Source: Ceratothoa steindachneri (Eukaryota; Arthropoda; Malacostraca; Isopoda; Cymothoidae). From it: a stretch of 64,000 nt of DNA. Shown here in pieces: positions 23,690 through 37,090 of this stretch. Made by a program: the position numbers and the translations under genes. The stretch lies in contig OZ018326.1 in the NCBI GenBank assembly GCA_963969495.1, positions 156,118,900-156,182,899 of the forward strand, read 5' to 3'. Below the pieces are notes generated by a model, which did not search any database, was not told where the DNA came from, and saw only the letters and a list, made by a program, of their open reading frames with translations. How positions within the stretch are numbered: position 1 is the stretch's first letter; each line of letters starts with the position of its first letter.

Positions 23690-26130
23690 AGTTTCCCTAC
23701 CTCAGTCGAGGAATTTAGGTGGGTTGATGAGGGCGTTTGAGTTCAACGCCACCCCCAATCGCCTGGAACGTCTGGCCTTTTTACACACTGTCCGCTTCGC
23801 TGGTAGTTGGCCGAGTGTGAGACGGCCTCTCAGAGAGAGGCATTATGCTTATAAATGCTACAAGCCCTATCCGAACGATTCCACTGTATGAATTTTGGCC
23901 GGCGAGGGCCAGATTCAAAACACGATCGCCACTCGTAGCGGGGAGGACACCTCTTGTAGAATTGTGGAAGTATGTCAAAAAAATCCCGTTAAGTTTATAC
24001 AGGAACACCCCCCTGCCTCTCTCGTCAGCCAAGAAGACAAAATCTCTATTTAGGAAACCGGTGTGTCCGTTGTTAAGACCTTTGAACTTTATCTGCATTC
24101 TCTAGTCGAGATACTGCTTCCCTAAGATTTAATGGAATTCGTCCACTGGAATTTACCTTCAGAGGCAAAGAGCCCTTCAACAACCTGTTTACGGTAAGCG
24201 AGTGGCATTTCACCGTCGTTTCGTGCACGGACAATGCTCCTGGTTCGATCGATAGCTCGTTTTATTGTTTAGATATCTGGGTGAACAAGGCGTGGCTTTT
24301 TTATCAGTTTTGTTCAACAAGATCTGAACGTTGGGTATCCTCCCGATTCCTGGTCTATAGTTACCATGTTTGCTTTTCGTTAGCTGGCCGGCTTTCGCCC
24401 AATTTCTCAAACTTCCTGGAAAAATGGTTAACGTCAGGATAGTTATTTCCTGGGCAGCGGAGGTCACCTGTCCCAGCGCAGTGCGGCTTCCGCAAGTTTC
24501 AATCCACGTCGGCTGTTTGCTACGACTGGAAGTGCTACCTGCGAGATCTTTCTTCGTAGACAGCATTACGCCACGGTGTTTTTCGATCTGGAGAAGGCCT
24601 AAGATGCCGCACGGCGATACGCTATCATTGAGACCATCCACACGATGGGGGCGAAGGGGATGCCTCCCACTTTTCTTCTCTTGGTCCTTACGAGTTCATC
24701 GATTCTGCGTACGGTTGGGACGAGTGCTCTCCAGTCCAATAGGGCAAAAAGATGAGTCCCGCAGGTAAGTTTCCTCAGTGTCACCGCTGTGAACGTCAAC
24801 GGTATCACCTCGCTGCTGCCGAAAGATTTTCTCGCTACACCCTATGTAAACGACTTTTTGATCTCTTTTAGTGCAGCTCAGGTTCCTAGATTGGAGCTTA
24901 CTGCTCTTGCTTGCTTATAGTTGTCCGTCGATTACGACGATGATGTCTCTTCATGACCTTAGAAGAAGTTCTGGTGTGTGCTTCTATGGGCGTGCAGCCC
25001 TATTCGTGATCTACAGATGCGACTGCATATGTCATAAGGGAATTCGCCTTCGAGCACTAACTCCAACATGCTAAAACGCATTAGTTTCTGTTTTCTTTGG
25101 CGAAGACTAAGCTGGTACAATTCAGGTTTTGGCCTAGGAAACTCATTTGAGAGTTTCTCTCTAAGATGTCACCTTAGATGATACCACCTTTTGAACGTTT
25201 GTCGCCATTCCTCTGCTACCAATGCTTCTACAGCATCCTGAGTATTGCGTTAGTATTTCTTGGAGAACATGTCATGTCACACTGGAATCGTGCTAGAATC
25301 CACGGATGGCTCCAAATCCAAATCGGGATTAGCTTTGATGCTACACCCACACCACACCCCTGAAGCAGGCGGGGTTCTTCCAGGCTGAGTTGGTTTCAAT
25401 AAACAGCTCGCCGTATTCCTCTCGGAGACCAAATTGAAATTAATAGCGACTCACAAAATGCGCCCAATGTCCTTTAAGAATTGTAATTTTCGCATCCCCT
25501 GGTTCGCAGTGTAAATGACGCCATGGCTGTTGCTGAGACTCAGTAGTAAGTCGAGATTGTCTTTTGCTCGCTTCCTGGATGTGTAGGGGTTGCTGGATGA
25601 AAGAAGAGCACGCAGATGACAGACGTGCCGTTCAATGATCGGGCTGTACAGTCACAGCCAGCGCTGCCGTTCCACCACAGACTGACTTCCATGGCGCAAT
25701 CTCGATTGTCTTCCGAGACAGAAGGATGCCAACAATAAGGGGTTGCTGGAAATGAGCGCGCTGATGATGGCACCAGTATATCTGCACAGCCTCAGTGAGC
25801 TGACCAACGTGTTGCTCTTTCCCTACATGGCTAGAATAAAAATGGCCCTTGGGGTTGCATGGCGAAGATAAGAGACGGCGGAGGGGGATTTAAAGTTATG
25901 TGCCATTGCTCCCTAACTTTTCCGAATGCCTCGATGGTATTAGGTCATTTTTGTAGTCTCCGAATCGTACAAACTCGTGGGACGGTGTCATCTGATAGAT
26001 CATTCCCTCGAACCTTTCCGAAGACTGTTTGGTACCCCAGACTTTACGCCACTATTTAGTTGAATCTCTTAATCTAGGTGAGATTCAACGTCATTTAATA
26101 CCTGGAATCAAATCAATCAACATATAAAGG
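23690..26130 (+). mobile_element. Family A copy A4, heavily decayed ORF2
   Basis: Colinear with A1 from about 5990 (CCTCAGTCGAGGAATTTAGG) through RT (near 24570 GCCACGGTGTTTTTCGATCT, 'VFFDLEKA') and RNase H remnants (25560 region) to about 8820 of A1. Every frame is broken. Sense orientation in the intron. Confidence 0.65.
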
Positions 26131-26653
26131 AGTGGGTTCACAACCTACGTCTCCCTCCATTACACGTTTGGGGGCATTCACATTTATTCGCTTTCTACAA
26201 CGTCCAGCTCACAATAGGTCGAGGTTCTTACTTCTCTACCATAGTTCACTGCTGTTAATCCACTTTAAACCAGTCCACTCTTTCGAGCACATATTTTGTT
26301 CGTCTGTCTATATCTATTCTTTCGACATTCTTGTACCATCTCGAAAATATTTTCCTGAATTTCGTCACGGCTATCCATTTATACTTCATGTTTTAGCCTT
26401 GATTTTTGTGCGTTTCCTCATTTGTTTTATAGACCGACCGGGAGGATAATTTTGCCGGGGCCGGTGTGGAAGAAAACGGAGGGGTCTATAATTTGTTTCC
26501 GTTAGTGCTTTTTCATTTGCTACTTTCTATTCGTAAAATTTCTGTTTTGTTCTCGTCTCTTCTTTGTTTTGTCCCCTGCGAGCGTTATGGTGCTATTAAT
26601 CACTACGATTTCATATCTAAATGGCGGGGGTCAAGTGTCGAGGCCTTTTTCAG

Positions 26654-26978
26654 AGACGGTGTCTATCCTCCTTTCGGTGACGATGATTATAATTCCGACA
26701 ACAGTGAATCAACCTTCCACCGATTACTCTTTCACCTCACGCGGGACCTGGTTGGGGAAATATATGCCATTCACACAGCTCCTCCGAAACCCATATGGCT
26801 CGCCACCTTCATCCCTCATCCTGCTAAACCATGGCAAGTTGTCAGGAAACTAACGAGGGATAACCTCTTGACATACGTTAAGAAGAAAATACGCATCATC
26901 ATGGGCTGGGACTCGCCTACGACGCGAGAATCGACAATGATGAAATGGGCCCGGAAGAAGAAGGAACACATTGATCAG
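26654..26978 (+). CDS. CEP350: CEP350-like protein, exon 7 of window
   Basis: The start was chosen at GCCTTTTTCAG|AGACGG (26654). It is the only strong acceptor whose phase (2) fits the preceding exon; the frame is open further upstream to 26466 but that part is judged intronic. The 325-nt exon reads RDGVYPPFGDDDY, then FHRLLFHLTRDLVGEIYAIH and MMKWARKKKEHIDQ, and ends in phase 0 at CAG|GTCAGT. The 'KKKxxID' end followed by VLVQELQ in the last exon matches the KKRDRVDEILVQELQ region of vertebrate CEP350. Confidence 0.8.
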
Positions 26979-27259
26979 GTCAGTCATTTAGTCCGTCCCG
27001 TCATGTTGGTATTTAGCCCCTAAATGGCCAGCGGCCTTGATTTAGTCGGTCAGAAGGGGTTCTCTCAAAGATGCAGGATTTTGTAGGGGGACCTTGTGGC
27101 TGTAGGTTTTGTCTACCGTGTGTGAGTGGTAGGCATGTTGTAAATTTATGTGGAACTGTGTGGTTCATATTAAAAGTGTTTTCACGTGCTGTTGATGAAG
27201 CCGATGATGTTCTTTTTATGTGTTAAATTGAACCCCTAGTAGGGCACACCGTATTACGC

Positions 27260-27700
27260 ATGTGAGGATTGATCTATACGGGAGAGGAACCTGGTTTCGG
27301 ACGGGCGGAATGCCTTTAAGTAACTCATCTTTTATATCATGGAAGTCTTCCGCGTGCTTAATAAAGGGTGATATTGGTCTAACATCTAGTAGAAAGGGAG
27401 CCTCTTACTACACGTCTCAATTGAAATCCAGACCGTCTGCTAATGCATCAACAAAACGATTTACCCTTCACCAAACACTATATACCACGACCCCACCAAT
27501 TGCCTACCAAATTATGAGTCCGTAATGTCCAGATTCCCAATGCAAGACACTATCATCCTTGTGGGCGACTTCTCTGGCCACCATCCAGCCATGCTTGAGC
27601 TCCAAGATAGACACTAGAATCTGCGTTATTACAGAACAAATCAAACACCAATTCATCCTCCTGTTCACGGTGCGTTGGAAAGAAGTATCCTACTTTGTAC
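27260..27700 (+). mobile_element. Endonuclease fragment of an I/Jockey-like LINE
   Basis: Frame pieces such as KRFTLHQTLYTTTPP followed by DTIILVGDFSGHHPAM resemble the central part of an apurinic-type endonuclease (the GDFN-x-HH/RH-P motif). It is more decayed than family B and no ends are seen. Confidence 0.45.
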
Positions 27701-27759
27701 CTTGAGAAGTAGCACGATTGGCACCTCTGGCCCGAGGCTCCCTCAGGGATGGGGGTCCC

Positions 27760-29320
27760 TGGCTAGACTAAGACAAAAACCAAAGGATCTAGTGTGGTGA
27801 GTGGAGCCTCGAAGACGTCAGAGACCCTATTTGAAAGACTACTGGGTGTTTTCAATACCGCTCGCTTATTAGTTATTTGCTCAACTGAGGGCAGCATAAG
27901 ATAGACTGATTGGTAGAGAGCCGAAGGTCACCCGTTTCTAGGAAGGAAACTTCTTGCAACTGAGGCTGACCCTTCACCTGCGGCCATTATTGGTGCTCTT
28001 CGGACACTCGATGGCTCGCCTGTGCAGGTGACAACGCACTCATAAATTTCATGAAAGGCGTGATTTATGCGAGATAAATTGTGGACTCATTCTTTAGAAG
28101 ACCACCGAAACGTTGACCCACCAATGAGTGATCAAGATCGAGCGTGAGTGGAGAAAACGGGCCCTCGAGACCCACCCTCCCATTCTTCCTCACGTTAGAT
28201 CGTGACAGGCTTTGTGAGTCGATGCGTGCCGGTTGGTATCGCTACACGTTAAGCCATTCGTGCCACTGCCGCAGGGGTGTTAATACTGCCACCGCTTCGG
28301 CCACAGGAATCGCTCATGTAGGCGTGCAAAATTGCATTTACCCGAATCTTGTGTAAATTGCTCCAAGGCCGCACACAATAGGTCCTTATCCTGTACGGTT
28401 AAGTGTATTAATTAGGAAGAGACACCCTGCTTCCTCTAAGCAATGTGACATTTATCTCCTGTAGTAGGCTATCCTGGCCCCTCACGACTTGGACCGGCGC
28501 TCTTTTCGTGAGACTATGGACTTGGTCCTATCATGACCTGGAACATCATGTGCTTCACAATTAAAGAAATCACGCTCTGCTCATGGTCCCACCAAGCGTA
28601 CGAACACGGTCGCTCCCGCGCCAATTCGGAATACCTGCCTGTTCTACGTCCCCCTGGCGCTTTCCTGGTAGAGCTGTCGGCTCAAAGGCTCACGCCCCGC
28701 CTCATTAAAACCACTGCCCCACGCCCCTCCCCTGCGTGACCGTTTCCCGAAAGCGGAAACGGCCGCGATACTGCGAGTCGTTAGACTAAGGAGACAACCC
28801 CTTCCCCCTCCTCCCAAGGTGGTCGTGAAACTGCTCTCAGGGCTTTTCACCGCCTAAAGGAGGGCAACACCAATGAAGCCCCGGCTGTCAAGGTTGGACT
28901 GAGTGATTCTGGGACACGGGACCCTGCTCCGAACACGCTCCACCCACCAACGGTTTCGAGGTGGCGGGAGGAAAAGATTCTTATGGCGAACCCAACCTTC
29001 CCCGCTAAGCCACCAATGGCGACAGCGCCTTCTACGACCATTCTCGTGGAGATTTTCACGTCGAAGTGTTTCCCCGCATCTCCTCAGAGGTAGGCCTGGA
29101 GAGGATATCCTTACAATTTAATTGCCTTGGACTACGGCCTTTGTCTACCGAATGCCCAAGGAGAAACCCATCGTTGGCCCCTTTTCTCCGTGCGTAGGAG
29201 AACTCGGACACCCTCTTAGGTTTCTAAAGATGGTGTGGTGGATCCGTATCCGTTCTCCAAGAGCACATACCGGACGTGACTGATTTTAGAGTTGCAGTAG
29301 TGCTGGGCCCTTGTAGGCCT
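27760..29320 (+). mobile_element. Family A copy A5, decayed ORF1
   Basis: Colinear with A1 from about 3780 to 5300: GAGACCCTATTTGAAAGACT near 27830, the zinc-knuckle region near 28270-28440 (Cys/His codons partly lost), the basic C-terminus, and the ORF2 start near 29090 (CCTGGAGAGGATATCCTTAC). Many stops and indels. It ends near the start of family B. Confidence 0.6.
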
Positions 29321-29322
29321 CC

Positions 29323-32300
29323 ATGGTGGGGAGTCCTGAGGGAAAATGCGAAGTTGTTTTTTTTGCAATGGCTAGCCAGAAACCCAAAACTTCCCCTTCT
29401 CGTAAGGGTTATCGTGCCAAACGTTCCTTAGCTCCCCTTTCAGCCTTCCCTCGCTCGTTGGACCCCTATTCCAACGAAGTAGACCCAGATTTAGATTATC
29501 CCCGCTTTCTTGTCATGAGTTCATCATCTGACACCCAACTTCCAAAAGTCGATGTGTTTGACGTCAATGAATCTGTTGAGTCCTGCTGTGGTGAACCCCG
29601 CCGGATGTGGTCAAGAAGTAGTGGTGATGTTGTAGTCGAGGTGTCATCCCACTCTCAACACAACCTTGTGCGAAATCTATCTTCGATAGCTGAAATTCCA
29701 GTCACTGTCTCTCCCCATCCGCGTCTGAATTTTGTCAAAGGTGTCGTCCGTTCAAACGAACTTAGGGACTACGACCTCACCCTCCTTCAGAGCAAGCTCA
29801 ATACCCAACGTATCACACACGTACACAGGGTAACTAAAACATTAGGCTCCACTAGAGTCCCAACCGCCACACTGATTTTAACATTCGAACGACAAGAGCT
29901 GCTGCAGTGTCCCGGTAAGTCCCTACATCGAACTACCCAGACGCTGCTTCAATTTCAATCAATTTGGACATGTTTGCCGTGCCTGTCGACACCCCCGCTC
30001 CTGTGTGAATTGTAGCTCTTACTACCATGGCCCCGAATGCACCAAAACACCTCGCTGTGCCAACTGCAGAGGTACCCACAGTGCTGCGTCGAAACTCTGC
30101 TCTATATTTTTATATGAAAAGGAGGTGCTCGCTTTGCGCGACTCTCTACGTCTAGATATAAGAGAGGCCCGCCAGCGTGCTCGAGCACAAACCTCACCAC
30201 TCTGCCATCTCTTTGACGTTTTACGTGACGCTGGACGAAACCAACCATCACGCTCGAGTTCCGACCAACCTGAAGCACTTCATCCTACATCTACTCTCAG
30301 CGTTGGAAACATTCAGGATATGCAGTCGAAGCATCTCTCTCACACCGAGATAACCAATGTAGCTGGGAGAGATGCTCAGGGTGAGACCTTGAAGACATCA
30401 GACACTATTTGAAAGAATCCTCAACATCGACCAGTGAAGGTTCATCCACCCGGCCCCGAGACCCAAAGCCCAGTAGTAAAAGGAAGGATTCCTCACCTGG
30501 GTCATCGACCACCAATAAGCGGCAGCCTCTGGAGCTGACTCCGCCGAACCCCGAGAATCTTCAATGGACTCTTTCCCTGTGGCTGAACATTCTATGCCCT
30601 TAAGTCCGTCCCACCCTTCACAGGACTTAAGCCCCATCCTGATCCAAACGATGGCAGATATACACCCAGCTCCACACACCTCGCTCAGATCGCTTGTTCG
30701 TTCCACTCACCCTCTACCCATGATCCGATGGAAGCAGTTGATACTCCAACATCACCAATCGCGTCGGTTGGACCAACTCCTCAAACACTGAAAATACCCT
30801 TGACCCATGAATCCGGATCTACCGGCTGAAAATGCCTTTTCGATCTTCCATTTCCGCCAGGTTGTGAGCCTGAATTACAATCAATCAAGGGCCTCGGTTG
30901 GTTCTCCAAAACCCTTGAAAAAAGCCCCAGTTACTGCTCCCTCTAGGATTTCCCCCTGCAAAAGCAGGATCCTCAAAATCTGCTCCCCGTCTCCCAAGCT
31001 CTTTGGGACGAACCTCAAATACAATATTGGCCACAAAAGAGAAAAATATATCCTCAGTGGTATCTAACCGTCCCACATAATATCTTCCACTTTACAATGG
31101 AATTGTCAAGGTGCTCTTCCAAAGTGGCAAGAACTCAAAATTCTTTTAACGACTCTCCACCTCGCTGTTATTTGTCTTCAGGAGAATAAACTGGATATAC
31201 GGCCCTTTCCGCCGGTACCCGGTTTTCTCACTTTCAACTGTATTGCTCCTGCTGGAAGCTCCTCTCATGGGGGGAGGTGTCAATCATGGTATCTTCATCC
31301 CACCATGTTTCTCCCATCCCCCTACATACTACCCTCCAAGTTGTTGCCGTGAGGGTTTTTCTTACTAAGCTTTTTACTGTTTGCTCTATTTTCCTAACCC
31401 CTTGTTTATCATTATCAAGACCCGACCTTTTAGAACTTATAGACCAGTTGCCCTCTCCATTCTTATTACTAGGAGATTTTAACGCCCGTCACCCATACTG
31501 GGGTGACATCACTCGAAATGCCAAAGGCAATGTTTTAGAGTTGTTTTTATTATCTGACTTTCTTTGTGTTTTAAACACTTGCGATTTTACCTCTTATCAT
31601 GTCCAGACGGACTCTTTTAGCTGTTTTGACCTGTCTGTTTGTTCCCCTGATTGCTTCACGGAATTTCGATTGTCAATTCTTGACGATCATCTACTATCTA
31701 CAATGCAGCAACACAGACCATCCCACGGAGGCGAACCGTGCCCTGGTGGACCTCGGTGTCTGCAACAACTATCAAAAACTACAAGTTCGCCCATGCCCGA
31801 TTCCGAAAGAACCCAGCTTTGCGCAACAAGGGCGACCGAAACCGAGCTCGTGCGCTTCACCAAAGAACCCTTCGTCAGGCTCGCCGAAATTCATGGCGCC
31901 GTTACGTTTCATCAATTTCCTCTATGACACCTACCGCTAAGATCTGGAAGAGGATTAATAAGATCAGGGGCCGTTATGCTGATTATCATACCACCACACT
32001 CAACTTACACGGTTCCTTGGAGAATGACAGCCTGGCGGTCAGCAATGCTTTTGCTGACCATTTCCGCGCCGTTACCAGTGTCAGCCGTTACGGTAAGGCT
32101 TTTCTATCTTACAAATCAAAGGAAGAGTCTCATTCTCTCAACTTCACAACAAAATCTAACCTTCCATATAACGCTCTATTCAGCATCCATGAGCTGCGTA
32201 GCGCTTTGTCCCTTTGCAGATCTACTTCCACTGGCCTTGACGAGATCCATTTCGATATGATTCGGCACCTACATCCACACTCTACTCTCTTCTTACTTGA

Positions 32301-34340
32301 TTTGTACAACCTTATATGGGTGAAGGGTTTTTACCCCTCATCATGGCGCCTTGGGATCATCCTTCCCTTTGTCAAACCGGACAGGGACGGGTTGGACGCA
32401 GATCACTACCGCCCTATAGCTCTCACCAGCTGTTTGAGTAAGTTGCTAGTAAAAGTGTGTTGGAGCACCGAAACTGGTTCCTAGAAACCAATCACCTTCT
32501 CTCTCCATTTCAATGTGGCTTCCGCAAAAGTCATAGTAGCCTTGACCTACTAGTACGTTTCGAGGGATCAGTCCGGAAAGCTTTCTCATTAAAGCACCGA
32601 GTCCTGGCCATATTTTTCGATATTGAGAAAGCCTACGACACAACATGGAGATACGGCATCTTGAAGCAGCTATACGTCTTGGGGATGAGAGGCCTTTTAC
32701 CGTCATTTATTCAAAGTTTTTTAGCATCTCGATCCTTCAAAGTACGTGTTGGAGACGCATACTCTGACCGGCAACCCCAAGAGGAGGGAGTTACTCAGGG
32801 CAGTGTTTTAAGTGTCTTATGTTTTATAATTGCCATCAATGATATTATTTCGTCTCTCCCAGAGGGTGTATCGGCAACTCTGTTTTTCGATGATTTAGCA
32901 CTATACTGTTCCTCACCTCTTCTTCCATCAGCTGCGCGTCGGCTACAACTGGCGGTCAATGCTGTATCCAAAAGAGCACAACTTAAGGGATTCTGCTTTT
33001 CCATGATCAAAACCAAAGCAATGTATTTGCACCGGGGCAGAGGGGTTCTTGGTCCGCCATCTATCTTCCTACGAGGCGAGTTTCTCTTCGAGTTTCGGTT
33101 TCTTGGCGTAACTCTCGATCCAAAGTTATCTTGGTTACCACACCTACGCCATCTTCGAACGGGCTGTCTGCGGGCTCTAGACATTTTGAAAGTCCTCTCA
33201 CACACTTCGTGGGGCAGCGACCAAATTGGATTATGGCTATCAAATTTACTCATCAGCTTCCCCTTCAGCCCTTAAAATGCTGAACCCCATTCGAAACCTC
33301 GGAGTTCGCCTTTCCAGTGGAGCTTTCCATACTACTTCTGTTAACGCCTTTACTGCGAGAGTGGGGTACTCCCTTTGCCCTACCATAGACTTCAAATCTG
33401 CATGCGATAGCTCTGCCGAGTACCCCTGTATCAGGGGTCTCCAGATGCCTGTATGCTGCCGAATCAACGGCGGCATATGATAAGTTGCCATCTTTACCCC
33501 GCCACTTGAACCTTCGCATAGATCATTATCTCTCTAACCTGGGTGCTCCAAGGGTCCTTACCCTTCCATCCTTACTGCCCCCTAGTTGGCGTGCTCCTCT
33601 CTCCACAGTATGTACCAACATGTGGAGCCTGGAGAAGTCTTCCATGGACCCTCGCATCATTAAGAGACTGTTCTTAGAGCATTAGACTTCACACAAACAA
33701 TGCTGCCCATTATACACGGATGGCTCTAAGTCGGAGTGTTTTACAGTAATTAGATCTTTTAATGCGTCCCATCCTTTAGTCACAGAAATTTGCAACTGGC
33801 TGATCCAAAATGCGTCCCGATATAGAATTATTTTTTGCTGGGTCCCTGGACATGTGAGGGTCCTAGGTAACGAGAGGGCTGATCGACTCACCCGCTCAGC
33901 ATTTCTGGGCGTCCTGAGAACACAGCTCTGCCTTTTAGGGACTACTTTCCTTCAATAAGAAAATATATGTTCATCATCCAACTATGCAAAATTAAAAATT
34001 ATATTCACTTGGCCCTCGAGCCGTTATAGAATGCGGTCGTTGGAGGTGGCCCTTTGCCGAGTTCGCATTGGCCACACAAGACTTACTCACGGCCATCTTG
34101 TTTCGGTTGATGTTCAAATCAGCCCTTGCTGTCGTTTTTGCGGTGGGGACCAATCGGTTGCCCACCTTTTATTAGACTGCACCCATTTCGCAACTCTCCA
34201 GTTGTCCTGTTTCCTGACCCTTTTAACTATCCCGCATCACACCAGTCTTCGATTCATATTAGCAGAGGAATCTTTTAACCCTATGTTTTTTAAATTTTTA
34301 TCACAAAGTTGTCTCCTCCACCCTTTATAGATAATTTGCC
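29323..34340 (+). mobile_element. I-like LINE family B, moderately decayed
   Basis: About 5 kb in sense orientation. ORF1 is readable from about 29350 (MASQKPKTSPSRKGYRAKRS, VTVSPHPRLNFVKGVVRSNE) with broken zinc knuckles at 29920-30110 (CANCRGTHSAASKLC). EN: LQWNCQGALPKWQELK (31095), LLLGDFNARHPYWGD (31465). RT: DHYRPIALTSCLSKLLV, QCGFRKSHSSLD, FFDIEKAYDTTWRYGI, GVTQGSVLSVLCFI, TLFFDDLALY. RNase H remnants: LYTDGSKSE (33710) and WVPGHVRVLGNERADRL (33840). A C-terminal CCHC-like block lies near 34130. It is less decayed than neighbouring family A fragments but has frameshifts near 29920, 31690, 32450 and 33250. Confidence 0.7.
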
Positions 34341-35682
34341 TAGTTTTATCCTAGCTACCATATAGAATCCACTTGGATTGGGCATCCACCCACTGGTTCC
34401 TTACCTTAAACCTTAACCTTCGACGCCGGTAACCGTCATCCCACTGTGCTGCTTAGGCCCTTTTTTCCTCCTCGGGATTTAAACGGTACGGGAGACAACA
34501 CGATCAATCACAGGGGTCTAGGCTCCGATCTGATGGACGAGCTAGAGATAAGTGCGGGAGAACAGCTTCATTTTCTTATCTTGATCTCTCTCTTTGCTCT
34601 CCGGATGCTCAGCCTGATTTTGGGGTGGGAGGTGGTCGTCAACGTTTGTGATAGTGACCACTTTCTCACTGAAATATCATTTTCTGGGCCACTGCCTCCT
34701 GAGAAACCACATCAGTGGTCCTTGAAGCGTGCACGGGCGTCTGCTTTTCAGGAAATGATTGAGTTATGTCATAGTCGAGTTTAGATCGTTTGATGACGCC
34801 GTTGAGTTTTCTCCGGCAAACTGGCCCTAGAACGTCTTGTCGTTTTGCACGATGGCCTCTGCCTTGGTTGTCGGTCGAATGTGACTGTCTTCAGACTGAA
34901 GGGCCGCCCAAATGATTTCTCCATCGGTGAATGACGTCAAGCTAGGGCTAGGTTCCGGTGTTTTGATGCACGCCTACCGCCGCTTTTCTTGCTGGGCATA
35001 AGTGCCTTCACGTTAACGGTAAAACTCTTGCAGAGGGGTGTAAACGAGTCAGAAGCATTCGGGGAAAGTTCTCCCAGGACCCTCCTCCTATTGTCCACTA
35101 AAACGTGACCACAATCTCGAAGCCTGTATGTGTCGGCATCCTTCTCAACCACTATATCTACATTCTCTAACCGAGATGCTACTCCGCCAGCTTTCATTGC
35201 ATCTCTCTATGTTGAAGGCCGCTGACTGGACTTTACCCCCCGAGGCGGAGAACCCTTCAACGACAGGTTTATGCTAAGTGAGTTGCGTCCCACTCTCGCC
35301 TTATGCACGGACACCGCTGATCGGGACTATATTCCCGCTGCCATGCTTAGATACTTAGATGAGGGAGGCATGGTATTTTTATTGATTTATTCAACAAGAT
35401 TGGCTACTGTGCTCGCTTTTCTCAAACATAAGAGAGCCTCCCGGTTTCCGCCCAATTTCTCTAACCTCCTGCGTGTGGAAATGAATTGAGAAATTGGTAA
35501 ATTAGCCTCTTCTTCTTTTTTTTCTCCCTGGGCAGCGGAGTCCATCTCTCTTGTGGACTGCGGCTACCGCAACTACCATTCTACGACAGATGCTCTGCTG
35601 CCCCGGTAAAATCGTATATACAAGGCCTTCATTCGTAGCACTACGCCACGGTCTTATTTGATCTAGAGAAGGCCTAGGATAC

Positions 35683-35900
35683 CTGGTGAGGCTCTCCTTC
35701 ATCTCCTCATAGGTTTTGAAGATCCTCCTCCCAGCTCAGACCTACATATTTCTGCGTTCAAGGCACGCGCGGCTCGTCCTTGTGCTAAACTGGAACCAAA
35801 AACTGAAATTATCGATTATCTTTAGTTTGGAACCAAAAGTATCGGCGATACCGATGAATCGATAAGGAGGGGGGGGGGGGTATATCGGATAACCGATAAC
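35683..35900. repeat. Partial duplicate of the hAT-like element
   Basis: About 217 bp nearly identical to 36211-36423, starting CTGGTGAGGCTCTCCTTC and ending near CCGATAAC. The flanking LINE sequence (35565-35682) is also repeated at 35905-36025, showing that a composite unit of about 340 bp was duplicated. Confidence 0.7.
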
Positions 35901-36066
35901 TTCCGCAACTACCATTCTACGTCAGATGCTTTGCTGCCCCGGTAAAATGGTATATATAAGGCCTTCATTCGTAGCACTACGCCACGCTCTTATTCGATCT
36001 AGAGAAGGCCTAGGATACCTCATGGCGATAAGGTATTATGAAGACTCCACATAAGGGGGACGAGGG

Positions 36067-36451
36067 ACATAAGTGGGGGCGATGACGAAAAAAAATGTAT
36101 CACGATAACCAATAACCTTATCGGTGATAATCGATAACTGCCGATAAATTTATCGCCCGATAAATCCAAAATTATAATACAATAGTAAGAATATTTGAAT
36201 AGTTTCTTACCTGGTGAGGCTCTCCTTCATCTCCTCAGGTTTTGAGGATCCTCCTCCCAGCTCGGACCTACCTATTTTTGCCTTCAAGGCACGCACGGCT
36301 CGCCCCTGTGCTAAACTGGAACCAAAAGCTGAAATTATCGATTATCGTTAGTTTGGAACCTAAAGTATCGGCGATACCGATGAATCGATAACGGTTGGGG
36401 TGGGGGAATATCGGATAACCCGATATTGTTATCGTGATAACGCCCACCTAT
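36067..36451. mobile_element. hAT-like non-autonomous DNA element, TATCG-rich
   Basis: A ~385-bp insertion in LINE copy A6. The outer ends are related (TAAGTGGGGGCG at left; the right end in reverse complement is TAGGTGGGCGTTATC), with an 8-bp direct repeat GACGAGGG just outside (36059-36066, 36452-36459). The interior is rich in CGATA/TATCG motifs. No transposase is present. The left terminus is a few bases off a perfect mirror, so the borders are approximate. Confidence 0.5.
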
Positions 36452-37090
36452 GACGAGGGGGGACACCTCTATTTTCATATCTGAATCACTAAGAGATGGG
36501 TTGCGGAGCCCTCTCCGGCCCAATAGGGCAGGATGAGGTCATCCCCCAGAGAAGTGTTAGTGTCGCACTCGAAAGTTAAATGGTATAACTTCTGTGCTGC
36601 CTGAAGATTTCTCGCTACACTTTACTTCACCACCTTTCAATCTCTTGAGTCCGACCCGACGCCAACTTTGTAGTGTCGATTCCAACAGGATGCCGTCTCT
36701 CGCTATCCTGAGGCGCACAAGTTTGCGTTTTCCTTGTGCAAGACCAAGCTGGTACACTTTGTGCGGCGATCCACCTCTCCACCCTGAGCTGGATTTGTTC
36801 CTCAACGGGGTCCCTCTTGAAGTGATGGATTTGCAGTTTCCTTGGTCGTTCTCGACCGACGCCTCACCCAGGATGCCCATATTCGCAGCATAAAGGACTC
36901 TTGTACCCGTGCTATTAGCATTCTTAGTTACGTGACGTTCAGCACTTGGGCTACTGATTTGTTTTTCTTCCAATCCTTTGTTCATTCTAAGTTTGACTAC
37001 GGATGCGAGTTTTGCACAACGGCACCCGAGCGTGAATTGCGGAAGATTGACTGTATCCACCACACAACAGGGTGTTGTGTGAAAGTTGGT

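Larger units (their letters stand above)
34420..37090 (+). mobile_element. Family A copy A6, decayed EN-RT with nested DNA element
   Basis: Colinear with A1 from the EN (about 34430, GGGATTTAAACGGTACGGGAG) to the start of the RNase H linker (about 37080). Between 35683 and 36451 it is disrupted by hAT-like sequence and a local duplication. All frames are broken. Confidence 0.6.
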
